Assembly: GCA_022704985.1 (NCBI GenBank) | Contig: JAKJFI010000017.1 | Location: 1-11,515 of the forward strand | Direction of reading: 5' to 3' | Length of the DNA stretch: 11,515 bases | Source of the DNA: Candidatus Omnitrophota bacterium | GTDB taxonomy: Bacteria; Ratteibacteria; UBA8468; B48-G9; JAFGKM01 | Part shown: in pieces, positions 1-6,777 of the stretch | Numbering within the stretch: the stretch's first letter is position 1 | Layout of the letters: every line of letters starts with the position of its first letter | Position numbers and translations under genes: made by a program | The notes under the pieces: model-generated | What the model was told of the DNA's origin: nothing | What the model saw: the letters and a program-made list of their open reading frames with translations, nothing else | The model's database searches: none

Positions 1-717
1 CCTGTCTTTTTTCCAGAAGCGTGAGGAATCCGGGGTAAAAACCTCGTCTATCAGTATCAGTTTCCCGTCATAAACCCCGAATTCAAACTTGGTATCGGCG
101 ATTATTATCCCCTTTTTCTCTGCGTATTCCGCCGCTTTACCGTAAAGCAGGATAGATTTATCTCTGAGCTGCGATGCAATCTCGCCGCCAACTATCCGTT
201 CCATCCCGCGAAAATCTATGTTAACGTCGTGTTCGCCTTTCTCTTCCTTGGTCGCAGGAGTAAAAATCGGCTCCGGGAGCTTTCCGGATTCCTTGAGACC
301 GGCAGGCAGTTTAATCCCGCAGACCTGTCCGTTACGGCTGTATTCCTTCCATCCGCTACCCGCAAGATATCCCCTTACAACACATTCAACCGGCAGTCTC
401 CGCACTTCTCTGACGATGACAGACCGGTCACGGAGAAAAGGGTATGCCCGGAGTGATTCCGGAAACCTTGCGAAGTCATGCTCCAGAACATGATTCTCAA
501 TAATCTCTTTCAGATAGTCAAACCAGAATACGGACATCCTGGTAAGAATGGCTCCCTTTTCGGGTATGGGCGTGGGAAAAACATAATCAAAAGCCGATAT
601 CCTGTCGGTGGCAACGATAAGCATCTTGCCATCATCCAGACGGAAAAGTTCCCTCACCTTGCCGGAATATATCTTTTCTATCCCGGGGATTTCTATGTCA
701 TAAAACGCTTCTTCCAT
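1..717 (-). CDS. purC: SAICAR synthase PurC (partial, C-terminus beyond window edge)
   Basis: Phosphoribosylaminoimidazole-succinocarboxamide synthase, which joins CAIR and aspartate using ATP in cytoplasmic purine synthesis. The frame is open from the ATG at 717 to base 1, giving 239 codons of a family that usually has about 240-300 residues. Visible family motifs are YSGKVRELF (residues 17-25, nucleotide-binding loop), TDRISAFDYVFPTPIPEKG, RGYLAGSGWKEY, DTKFEFG and LIDEVFTPDSSRFW near the edge. The RGYLAGSGWKEY form with the insert after it matches the longer, Ade1-like PurC type. The gene starts immediately after the queD stop (TAAATG, no gap), which implies translational coupling and a shared transcript with queD and the amidase. 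Identification is by motif recognition and is very secure; only the last quarter of the protein is missing. Confidence 0.97.
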   Translation of the reverse strand, partial: MEEAFYDIEIPGIEKIYSGKVRELFRLDDGKMLIVATDRISAFDYVFPTPIPEKGAILTRMSVFWFDYLKEIIENHVLEHDFARFPESLRAYPFLRDRSVIVREVRRLPVECVVRGYLAGSGWKEYSRNGQVCGIKLPAGLKESGKLPEPIFTPATKEEKGEHDVNIDFRGMERIVGGEIASQLRDKSILLYGKAAEYAEKKGIIIADTKFEFGVYDGKLILIDEVFTPDSSRFWKKDR

Positions 718-1092
718 TTATTTGCCCTCATAATATGATGCGCACTGCCTGTCGCTCTCCCACACTGTCACGCGCTTCACCTCAACCGGATGACCCTTCA
801 GAGCGGTTCTTAACCTGCTATACACATAAAAACAGATGTTTTCAGACGTTGGATTAATCTTTTTGAAGAATCGCACGTTGTTGAGGTCCTTGTGGTCCAG
901 TGCGGACAGCGCCTCTTTCAGCTTCTCTTTTGCCACATGAAAATCAAGAAGCAGCCCGCAGTCGTCGAGATACTCTCCCGCAACCGTTACGCGCACCTTC
1001 CAGTTATGACCGTGAACATTCTCGCATTTACCCCGGTAGTTGCGCAGTCTGTGCGCGGAAGAAAAAACATCCTCAACCGTCACCTCGTACAT
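718..1092 (-). CDS. queD: 6-carboxy-5,6,7,8-tetrahydropterin synthase (QueD/PTPS family)
   Basis: A 124-residue protein of the 6-pyruvoyl-tetrahydropterin synthase fold. Bacterial QueD converts dihydroneopterin triphosphate to 6-carboxytetrahydropterin, an early step to preQ0 and queuosine. The zinc ligands are visible as H14 (SSAHRL) and H27/H29 (VHGHNW). The catalytic cysteine is C23, in the C-x3-HGH arrangement typical of QueD. LDHKDLN (His67), PTSEN (Glu84) and VWES (Glu112) match the remaining active-site and pterin-binding positions. Length is normal for the family. The start is supported by GGAGG six bases upstream. It lies 15 bp after the amidase stop and abuts purC. No other queuosine genes are visible, so a different PTPS activity cannot be excluded. 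Confidence 0.93.
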   Translation of the reverse strand: MYEVTVEDVFSSAHRLRNYRGKCENVHGHNWKVRVTVAGEYLDDCGLLLDFHVAKEKLKEALSALDHKDLNNVRFFKKINPTSENICFYVYSRLRTALKGHPVEVKRVTVWESDRQCASYYEGK

Positions 1093-1098
1093 GTACTT

Positions 1099-1103
1099 CC
1101 TCC
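1099..1103 (-). promoter_or_regulatory. Ribosome binding site of queD
   Basis: A perfect GGAGG core lies six bases before the queD ATG, inside the 15-bp gap after the amidase stop codon. It fixes the queD start and shows independent initiation within a polycistronic message. Confidence 0.85.
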
Positions 1104-1107
1104 GTAT

Positions 1108-2241
1108 TCAATCGGAAATAACTCCTCTGAACTTGAGATAATCTGTCAGCGCATTACCCAGAGTTTCCGCTATCGCCTGCCTGACTTCCATATCTTTCAG
1201 GTTCAACTCTATTTTAGGATTGCACAAGAAACCTACCTCGGTCAATATAGCAGGCATAGGGGTATATCTCAAAACATAAAAATTCCTTCTCTTTGTGCCT
1301 CTGTCCGGACAGAGCAGTCGTTCAGCGAGGCGTTCCTGGACGAAATCCGCCAGTACCCTGCTCTCATCAACCGCGGAAGTAGTACTTAAATCCTCCAGTA
1401 TGCTGGACAACGTAGAATTTCCGCCATCGTCATCCACTCCTTCTCCAACGTTGGAAGAAGCGGGTAAAAAAACTAAATTCTCTTTTTCTCCGGAATAGTA
1501 GGTTTCAAAACCGTCTGCATCGGGCTTCATGTTTCTTGAAGAATTAGCGTGAATACTGAAGAAAACGTCGGCATCTATGTCTTTTGCCATTTGAACGCGT
1601 TCTTCAAGCGATATAAAAACATCCGTGTTTCTCGTCATATATATCTTTACTTTGGGGAACTTCCGCAGTTCCTTTCTAAGATAGTCCGCCATCCTCAGGG
1701 CAATGTCAAGGTTGACATCTTTTTCCCTGAGTCCGTAATATCCCACAGCGCCCCTGTCATCGCCGCCATGCCCCGGGTCTATAATAACGGTGAATTTCTC
1801 CTTTTTCCAGGATGTCTTTGATGTCTTTTCTTTCGTCCTGTCTGCTACCGAGGGCTTCGAGGGACCGGACTTCCTCTCAACTCCGGAAAGTATCTCGCTG
1901 AAATCATCAACGGGAACAAGGATTTCTCCCTCAATCTCTTTTATCGGCGCATCTATATTCTCGGTTCTCTTTCCGAAAAAAACCTGTTGCCCCCCGAGTT
2001 TGAACTTCATCTCGCCGCCGTCATAGGCTATGAACACCCTGTCCTCAACCCTTCCCCAGGAATCTTCACAGTTAAGGATATGGAGAAGACTTTTTAGCGA
2101 AACATATGAGGTATTCTCTATGATGTAGGTGGGTATCTTTCTTTCTTTTATCTCTTCCCTGAGGTCAATCGCGAAACAAAATGATGAAAATATTAGTGCA
2201 GATAAAAGTGCTATCAGGAATATTTTTTTTTTGTTTTTCAT
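1108..2241 (-). CDS. Secreted N-acetylmuramoyl-L-alanine amidase (Amidase_3) with N-terminal copper-amine-oxidase-N-like domain
   Basis: Zinc hydrolase that cleaves the bond between muramic acid and the stem peptide of peptidoglycan, acting outside the cytoplasmic membrane. From the chosen ATG at 2241 the protein has 377 residues. Residues 1-24 form a classic signal peptide (MKNKKKIFLIALLSALIFSS, then FCFA). Residues about 35-120 (IENTSYVSLKSLL to ILVPVDDF) resemble the copper-amine-oxidase N-terminal/stalk domain. A charged linker runs to about 148, then Amidase_3 from about 150 to 370. The zinc and catalytic residues are all present: H158 (IIDPGHGG), E173 (LREKD), H231 (SIHANSS) and E335 (ILTEVGF), so it should be active. 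The frame is open 32 codons further upstream to an ATG at 2337, but that ATG touches the mature tmRNA 3' end and would bury the signal peptide, so I reject it. Shine-Dalgarno pairing at the chosen start is weak. Confidence 0.93.
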   Translation of the reverse strand: MKNKKKIFLIALLSALIFSSFCFAIDLREEIKERKIPTYIIENTSYVSLKSLLHILNCEDSWGRVEDRVFIAYDGGEMKFKLGGQQVFFGKRTENIDAPIKEIEGEILVPVDDFSEILSGVERKSGPSKPSVADRTKEKTSKTSWKKEKFTVIIDPGHGGDDRGAVGYYGLREKDVNLDIALRMADYLRKELRKFPKVKIYMTRNTDVFISLEERVQMAKDIDADVFFSIHANSSRNMKPDADGFETYYSGEKENLVFLPASSNVGEGVDDDGGNSTLSSILEDLSTTSAVDESRVLADFVQERLAERLLCPDRGTKRRNFYVLRYTPMPAILTEVGFLCNPKIELNLKDMEVRQAIAETLGNALTDYLKFRGVISD

Positions 2242-2337
2242 TTCTAATTCTTTATTGCAAATCTTCCCCATACCCTTTTGCTGTCCGCGGGGTTTCATAC
2301 CTTCTGCTTTTGACTCATAACTCTCAACTGTCTTCAT
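2242..2337 (-). other. 96-nt leader between tmRNA 3' end and amidase start
   Basis: This stretch joins the tmRNA discriminator base at 2338 to the amidase ATG. It is open in the amidase frame (32 codons) but reads as hydrophilic, unconserved-looking sequence ahead of a signal peptide. I find no GC-rich hairpin followed by a T-run that would end the tmRNA transcript, and no convincing promoter. The tmRNA precursor may therefore run on into the amidase, queD and purC genes. Confidence 0.55.
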
Positions 2338-2692
2338 TGGAGGCGGCGGGTACTGCCCCCGCGTCCAGAAAGGGCGTGAATAATGTATCTACCTGTGTAG
2401 TCCGGAATTTATCCTTGGGAGAGAGCGCCGTTCCGGACGCGATGGACCCTCCGCAGCCTTTTCGTTACTCCCCTTTCAGGGTGAAGGCAAACCTGAAAGA
2501 AAAGCCTCTCTTAGCGACTCACTCCACAAAGGTGAGAGGACCCTTTTATGGGTGAGTGACCGCATTATTTATGCAGCCAGTGCGTTTGCCGTATTGGCAG
2601 TTATGTTTTTGTCAGTTTTTTAAAGAGTTCCCGACAAACTCTACAGGCAACTTTACCCCCGCTTCCTCCCTGTCGAAGCCTATTTCGCCCCC
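2338..2692 (-). ncRNA. ssrA: Transfer-messenger RNA (tmRNA, one-piece)
   Basis: A 355-nt RNA that rescues stalled ribosomes with SmpB, acting as tRNA-Ala and then as mRNA for a degradation tag. The ends form a 7-bp acceptor stem (GGGGGCG at 2692-2686 with CGCCTCC at 2345-2339) followed by discriminator A2338. CCA is not encoded. The 5' domain has the conserved GGCTTCGACAGG, and the 3' domain has GGACGCGGG with a 5-bp T stem (GCGGG/CCCGC). Pseudoknot PK1 (AGAGTT/AACTCT and TGTC/GACA) ends 11 nt before the tag frame. Downstream are P5 (GCAT/ATGC), PK2 (TCACTC/GAGTGA and CCTCTC/GAGAGG), PK3 (CTTTCAGG/CCTGAAAG and GCCTT/AAGGC) and a TCCGGAA/TTCCGGA stem for PK4. The T loop is GGCAGTA rather than the usual TTCRA type. 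It sits 89 bp after smpB on the same strand. Confidence 0.97.
2569..2598 (-). other. ssrA: tmRNA tag reading frame, ANTANALAA-stop
   Basis: The resume codon is GCC at 2598-2596, placed 11 nt after PK1 as in known tmRNAs. Nine codons follow as A-N-T-A-N-A-L-A-A, then TAA at 2571-2569. With the alanine carried by the tmRNA itself, the appended tag is AANTANALAA. The ALAA end is the usual ClpXP-type degron. The tag has no charged residue, unlike the familiar ANDENYALAA. Confidence 0.93.
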
Positions 2693-2748
2693 CTTATTCC
2701 GAACCCTCACATGCTAAGCTTTCATGTGCGGAGTTCATGATTTTTATA

Positions 2749-2772
2749 CTGTTTTAGGATACCGCAAAACAG
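2749..2772. repeat. Perfect 7-bp inverted repeat around the ssrA -10 box (possible operator)
   Basis: CTGTTTT at 2749-2755 and AAAACAG at 2766-2772 are exact reverse complements separated by 10 bp. The spacer contains the predicted ssrA -10 hexamer, so a dimeric regulator bound here would block or remodel the promoter. The outer CTGT/ACAG resembles half-sites of proteobacterial LexA boxes, but the spacing (16 between CTGT and ACAG rather than 8) does not fit. In a smpB read-through transcript it could fold as a hairpin, but no T-run follows, so it is a poor terminator. Confidence 0.5.
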
Positions 2773-2785
2773 GTGCTGTTGTCAA
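2756..2785 (-). promoter_or_regulatory. Predicted sigma70-type promoter of ssrA
   Basis: A perfect -35 TTGACA (2785-2780) lies 18 bp from TATCCT (2761-2756, four of six matches to TATAAT). Transcription would start near 2749, leaving about 57 nt of 5' leader to be removed, presumably by RNase P, to give the mature end at 2692. The -35 box overlaps the smpB stop codon (TGA at 2784-2782). Confidence 0.65.
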
Positions 2786-3219
2786 CCTCGCTTTAGTTTC
2801 CTGCCCATGTCTCTCTCAAGGTCTCTTTCCCTTATTTTCTGTCTCTTATCGTAGGTTTTCTTGCCTTTTGCCAGGGCAACCTCAACCTTAACGAGTCCCC
2901 GCTTGTTTATATAAACGGACAGAGGAACCAGCGTCAGCCCCTTTTCTTCGCCCTTTTTTGTAAATTTCTTTATCTCTCTCCTGTTCAACAACAGTTTTTT
3001 CTTTCTCAGCGGAAGAGGTTTTTCAAGCGCGGCCGGATACGGGGCTACGTAGAAATTGTGCAGGAATACTTCTCCATTCTCTATGCGGGCAAAAGATTCC
3101 TTTATACTGCCCTTGCCTTCTCGCAGAGATTTCACCTCGGGACCCTGCAGGGCAATGCCCGCTTCAATTTTTTCTATTATCTCGTAGTTGAAATAGGCTT
3201 TTTTATTTTCTATCCTCAT
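2782..3219 (-). CDS. smpB: SsrA-binding protein SmpB
   Basis: A 145-residue RNA-binding protein that escorts tmRNA to stalled ribosomes. The family signature is clear: NKKAYFNYEI (residues 5-14), EAGIALQGPEVKSLREGKGS (19-38), then VFLHNFYVAPY, RKKKLLLNRREI (72-83) and VEVALAKGKKTYDKRQKIRE (112-131). The basic C-terminal tail (RERDLERDMGRKLKRG) is the part that enters the empty mRNA channel. Length is slightly short only because the variable N-terminal lysine-rich leader is absent. No Shine-Dalgarno is obvious before the ATG, but the alignment start fits the family. Its neighbour ssrA encodes its RNA partner. Confidence 0.97.
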   Translation of the reverse strand: MRIENKKAYFNYEIIEKIEAGIALQGPEVKSLREGKGSIKESFARIENGEVFLHNFYVAPYPAALEKPLPLRKKKLLLNRREIKKFTKKGEEKGLTLVPLSVYINKRGLVKVEVALAKGKKTYDKRQKIRERDLERDMGRKLKRG

Positions 3220-3241
3220 AGTGATTAATTCAAGACCAGCG

Positions 3242-3270
3242 TTGCTAACATCGCACGGATATGGTATAGT
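3242..3270 (+). promoter_or_regulatory. Predicted promoter of the beta-CASP RNase-like gene
   Basis: TTGCTA (3242-3247), a 17-bp spacer and TATAGT (3265-3270) give a good sigma70-type match (four and five of six). The start would be near 3277, about 30 nt before the gene's ATG. It overlaps the predicted smpB promoter on the other strand. Confidence 0.6.
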
Positions 3271-3289
3271 TTTGCTGATTGCTTGTCAA
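3261..3289 (-). promoter_or_regulatory. Predicted promoter of smpB
   Basis: A perfect TTGACA (3289-3284) is followed after 17 bp by TACCAT (3266-3261, four of six). The start would be near 3254, about 35 nt before smpB. The two divergent promoters share almost the same DNA, so polymerase binding at one may compete with the other. Confidence 0.5.
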
Positions 3290-3306
3290 TTACCTTCGGA
3301 GGGTCG

Positions 3307-4704
3307 ATGAAAGTAAAATTTCTCGGAGCGGCAAAAAACGTTACCGGCTCAAAATTTCTGCTGGATATCCTAAACAAACGCATATTGATTGACTGCGGAA
3401 TCTACCAGGAAAGAGAATTCAAGAACCGCAACTGGGAAAAATTCCCGGTTGAACCGGGTTCCATTGACGCGATACTGCTCACGCATGCCCACCTTGACCA
3501 CTGCGGATACCTGCCCAGACTCGTAAAACACGGGTTCAGAGGCACGATACACTGCACTGAACCGACGGCAGAGATTACAAGGATAACCCTCCTTGATTCA
3601 GGCAAGATTCAGGAAGAAGATGCTGAGAAGAAAAAGAGGAGGCATGAAAAAGAGGGGCGCAAGGGGCCATACCCCACGATTCCTCTGTACACGGTAGAGG
3701 ATTCACAAAATGTTTTCCCTCTTATTACAGGACATCCCTACAGCAAGGATTTTGAGGTAACTTCCGGAATAACCGCTTCCTTCCACGATGCGGGACACAT
3801 ACTCGGCGCCTCGATGATTAAGCTCCAGGTATCAGCCGGAAGCGCTTCAAGAAAAATAGTCTTTTCCGGAGACATGGGCCGTTGGAACAAACCTATATTG
3901 TGCGACCCGACGCTCTTTAATGAAGCTGACGTCGTCTTCGTGGAATCCACATACGGCAACAAGGTTCACGAAACGGAAGATGATGCTGGCAGGCAACTGG
4001 CAGAAGTAATAAACCGCACAGCAGAGGCGGGAGGCAACATCGTCATACCGACCTTTGCAATAGAAAGAACGCAGGAGATACTTTACTTTTTGAGCCGGTT
4101 CCTGAAGGAAGATGTGATTCCGCACCTTTTCGTTTTCGTTGACAGCCCGATGGCGATAAACGTAACGGAAGTATTCACAAAGTACCCGGACTATCTTGAC
4201 CTGAACACACGCAAACTGATAGACAGCGGCAACTCACCGTTCGATTTCCCTATGCTGCGCCTTACGCGCACTACCGACGAATCCAAAAGCATCAACCATA
4301 TCAGGGGTTCAGCCATAATAATGGCGGGTTCCGGCATGTGCACCGGCGGCAGGATAAAGCACCACCTGGTAGCAAATATAGACCGGCCTGAATCGACAAT
4401 CGCCTTCGTGGGATACCAGGCGCATGGAACGCTCGGCCGGGAAATACTTGAAAGACCGGAGACCGTACGGATACTGGGAAAGGAATATCCTGTTAGAGCG
4501 CATATTGAAAACGTGAACGGTTTTTCCGCTCACGCGGACAGGAACGACCTGTTCAGGTGGATTAGCGGCTTCGGAAATTCCCCTCAGAAAATATTCGTGG
4601 TGCACGGCGAGGAAGAAGCTACCAGCGATTTCAGCTCATTCTTGAAAGCTAATACTGAAAGCACGATAATTACCCCGGATTATCTTTCAGAATATCCACT
4701 GTGA
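3307..4704 (+). CDS. Beta-CASP metallo-beta-lactamase, RNase-like (Ysh1/CPSF-73-type)
   Basis: A 465-residue cytoplasmic protein with a metallo-beta-lactamase core and a beta-CASP insert, the architecture of RNA-processing nucleases such as CPSF-73/Ysh1 and bacterial relatives. Metal-binding motifs are complete: HAHLDH (H60, H62, D64, H65), GHILGA (H164), SGDMGR (D189) and VHGE (H433). Beta-CASP motifs are present: ESTYG (E213), GSGMCTGGRIKHHL (341-354) and GFSAHAD (H409). A lysine/glutamate-rich segment at 99-120 is an insertion between core strands. I start at the ATG at 3307, preceded by GGAGGG at 3298-3303. A TTG eight codons earlier lies upstream of this ribosome site and is unlikely. 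It is transcribed away from smpB and converges with the OPT-like gene. Substrate is unknown. Confidence 0.92.
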   Translation: MKVKFLGAAKNVTGSKFLLDILNKRILIDCGIYQEREFKNRNWEKFPVEPGSIDAILLTHAHLDHCGYLPRLVKHGFRGTIHCTEPTAEITRITLLDSGKIQEEDAEKKKRRHEKEGRKGPYPTIPLYTVEDSQNVFPLITGHPYSKDFEVTSGITASFHDAGHILGASMIKLQVSAGSASRKIVFSGDMGRWNKPILCDPTLFNEADVVFVESTYGNKVHETEDDAGRQLAEVINRTAEAGGNIVIPTFAIERTQEILYFLSRFLKEDVIPHLFVFVDSPMAINVTEVFTKYPDYLDLNTRKLIDSGNSPFDFPMLRLTRTTDESKSINHIRGSAIIMAGSGMCTGGRIKHHLVANIDRPESTIAFVGYQAHGTLGREILERPETVRILGKEYPVRAHIENVNGFSAHADRNDLFRWISGFGNSPQKIFVVHGEEEATSDFSSFLKANTESTIITPDYLSEYPL

Positions 4705-4712
4705 AGCCTGTG

Positions 4713-6704
4713 TCAGAATATGATTTTGAATATCGTTTTCGCAATAAGCGCCACGGCTATCGAAACCATGCCGACAAGCCCCATCCCGCATGAATATCCG
4801 GCAAGAATGATGGGGGTGTATTTTCTCCAGTTGGCTCCCACCTTCTTTGCAAAATAAAACTTGCCGAGAAGCGCTCCCACGAACATGGGCAGTGCCATAT
4901 GGGGAAGGATTGAGACCCCGCCTATTATTCCGTAAAAAAGCGCAACCGGCGCCTTGAGAAGCAGTAGCGCAAAATACAGGATAAAGGTGATGACGGACGA
5001 ATTGAAGATATGCTTGAATTTTATGGCTTCTATCATCCATTTCTGTCCGCCTTCAAGAGTGCTGGTCACCCACAACGACTGGAACATCGCGCTCATAGGC
5101 CACATCTTCTGCACGTACGGATAGGTTGAAGACGGAATGGGCGACATGCGCCAGATGATAGACCAGAAAAGAAAACTGCAGAAAAGCATGATAATCAGTG
5201 ACGTAAACTCCGCCTTGTACCAGGAAGTGAACTTCGTTCTGGTAAGCTCAAGCTGTTTGAATTCCTGGACCGCGGCCCCATGGTTGAAATACGGCACAGG
5301 GGCAAACCATATATCCATTCCCTTGTGACCACTCATTATAAACGTGCCTTCGCGAACATAAGGAAACGCTATTCCGCCGGCAGAGCCTGTTATACCGAAC
5401 ATCCTCGCAGATGTATAACTCAAGAGCGGTGTGAGGATAAATCCGAAAAGGATGAAAAAGATTACGGGGAACTTGGGAACCAGTATGCGGCATATTATTA
5501 TGTAAATCACCGTTGACGCTACCCATATGCCAAGGGCAAGGGCTATGGGATAGTCCCCTCTCCCTTCGGGTATAGCTGTTGCTTCCGTTTTAACGTTGTT
5601 TTTCCTCGCATTGAGAAAAGTTATCACCATCTTTCCGATTCCTATAAGAGCAACCACCAGGCCTCCAGAAATCGTCACGTTTATCCAGAAATCAAGGTTT
5701 GTAGCTACGTTGGCCGGTATGGCGGTCATACCCGGCTGCCAGTTCTTGATGATACCCGCCTTGTAAAGCATCGGATTGCCCACCGTTTTGGTAAGAATCG
5801 AACCTATGAAAGAGCCAGTAACAACCCAGAAAGGCAGTACAAACCCGGTTAACAGAACGCCCAGTTCTGTCATGAACCCCAGCATGGCTGACGGAAAAAG
5901 CGTGCCCATCTGAGCCGTGAAATCCACCCAGGGTATCGGAAGCAACTGGAACGGCTTTGACATCAGAAGTCCGGTTATCGTGGGAATTACAACGTAGAAG
6001 GAACCGAAGATAACCCCTATCATCGCGGAGATGCTGAAAACCCTCCATCTCCAGGTTTCCTTCTTGCCGCTCACTTCTGCCAGCGCGGTAGCTCCTTCGG
6101 ATGCGACCGGCGCCATTGGAAACGGAAGTTTTTCCCTGTCGCTGGTTATGCGAAACATTATATAGCCGAGCGTGAATTTGTTTATTCTGAACAGGACGTT
6201 GTGCAGTATGAGCAGGAGTATGGGGACCGCCCACATCCTGTGGAAAAATGTCCTCTTCACAATGGCATCCGAACCAGGCGGTGGCACGGCCCACGTAGGC
6301 ATGTTCTCGGGTAGCTTGAAAGCCTTCGCATAGGGCGACTGAACCAGATATTGCTTCCATATCAGGTCGCTGAACGCGCCGCCCTGGAGCGATAGACCGG
6401 CGGCTCCAAGAATGATACCCGCGCTGATAAGTGAAGCCGCAAGAATATAGATTATATATACTTCCTGTTTTTTCAATTCAACAAACGAACGCTTCGCCAT
6501 TTCAACAAGAAGTATGACGGTTACCCACTGCGCCGCTCCGGCTATGCCGCCGCCGGTAATGAGACCGAGATAAATAGCCCCCGGCAGCATTATGAAACCT
6601 ATAAAAAGTGCGGCGATTATGGTTTTTACGTTGAATCCTTCCTGAAACTTCTCAATCTTATCCGGTTCAAACTGGACATCTTTATCAAGTATTTCTTCAG
6701 CCAT
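4713..6704 (-). CDS. OPT-like polytopic membrane transporter (oligopeptide-transporter superfamily-like)
   Basis: A 663-residue integral membrane protein with a hydrophilic N-terminus (residues 1-25) followed by many hydrophobic segments, by eye 13-16. The first, IIAALFIGFIMLPGAIYLGL (29-48), runs into a glycine-rich GGGIAGAAQW. After the fourth or fifth helix comes REKLPFPMAPVASEGATALA (190-209), which resembles the conserved Pro-Phe-Pro loop of OPT transporters. The C-terminus is also membrane-embedded. I start at ATG 6704 because GGAAGG lies five bases upstream; an in-frame start nine codons earlier would include that site. It follows the permease gene by 73 bp and converges with the RNase-like gene, with only 8 bp between stops and no evident terminator. 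The cargo is unknown. I am confident it is a membrane transporter and less sure of the OPT assignment. Confidence 0.75.
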   Translation of the reverse strand: MAEEILDKDVQFEPDKIEKFQEGFNVKTIIAALFIGFIMLPGAIYLGLITGGGIAGAAQWVTVILLVEMAKRSFVELKKQEVYIIYILAASLISAGIILGAAGLSLQGGAFSDLIWKQYLVQSPYAKAFKLPENMPTWAVPPPGSDAIVKRTFFHRMWAVPILLLILHNVLFRINKFTLGYIMFRITSDREKLPFPMAPVASEGATALAEVSGKKETWRWRVFSISAMIGVIFGSFYVVIPTITGLLMSKPFQLLPIPWVDFTAQMGTLFPSAMLGFMTELGVLLTGFVLPFWVVTGSFIGSILTKTVGNPMLYKAGIIKNWQPGMTAIPANVATNLDFWINVTISGGLVVALIGIGKMVITFLNARKNNVKTEATAIPEGRGDYPIALALGIWVASTVIYIIICRILVPKFPVIFFILFGFILTPLLSYTSARMFGITGSAGGIAFPYVREGTFIMSGHKGMDIWFAPVPYFNHGAAVQEFKQLELTRTKFTSWYKAEFTSLIIMLFCSFLFWSIIWRMSPIPSSTYPYVQKMWPMSAMFQSLWVTSTLEGGQKWMIEAIKFKHIFNSSVITFILYFALLLLKAPVALFYGIIGGVSILPHMALPMFVGALLGKFYFAKKVGANWRKYTPIILAGYSCGMGLVGMVSIAVALIAKTIFKIIF

Positions 6705-6777
6705 TTTTACCTTCCTTGTTATGATGCGCAATCATTTCCTCCAACGCCTGGACGAAATACTGCGCCTGCCATCCGGA
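6697..6777 (-). other. In-frame open extension after the permease stop codon
   Basis: Directly after the permease TAA (6780-6778) the same frame stays open for 26 codons (S-G-WQAQYFVQALEEMIAHHNKEGKNG), ending in TGA at 6699-6697, which overlaps the first bases of the next gene. The composition is protein-like, with a possible amphipathic helix. It could be a lost C-terminal tail, a read-through product, or chance. Confidence 0.35.

Noticed and set aside
892..1389. Plus-strand open frame of 165 codons
   Set aside because: It is antisense to queD and the amidase, both of which have complete active sites.
2242..2337. Amidase start at ATG 2337, adding 32 residues
   Set aside because: The ATG abuts the mature tmRNA 3' end and would place a hydrophilic stretch before a clear signal peptide.
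2338..2366. Integration (att) site at the tmRNA 3' end
   Set aside because: No integrase gene and no second copy of the 3' end are visible in the window.
2181..2555. Plus-strand open frame of 124 codons across the tmRNA
   Set aside because: It overlaps the structured tmRNA and the amidase signal-peptide region on the opposite strand and has no recognisable content.
2338..2692. Permuted two-piece tmRNA, suggested by the T loop
   Set aside because: The acceptor 5' strand, the tag and the acceptor 3' strand occur in the ordinary order on one strand.
2749..2772. Intrinsic terminator of smpB
   Set aside because: The stem is AT-rich and no T-run follows; the dyad surrounds a good -10 box instead.
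2749..2772. LexA/SOS box
   Set aside because: The CTGT and ACAG half-sites are 16 bp apart rather than 8.
4689..4721. Direct repeat CAGAATAT at the convergent gene ends
   Set aside because: Only 8 bp and not part of a hairpin; probably chance.
5692..6360. Minus-strand open frame of 222 codons
   Set aside because: It lies inside the OPT-like gene in another frame of the same strand and shows no protein-like organisation.
6712..6765. Small ORF of 17 codons between the permease and the OPT-like gene
   Set aside because: Its ATG lacks a ribosome site and the product has no recognisable features.
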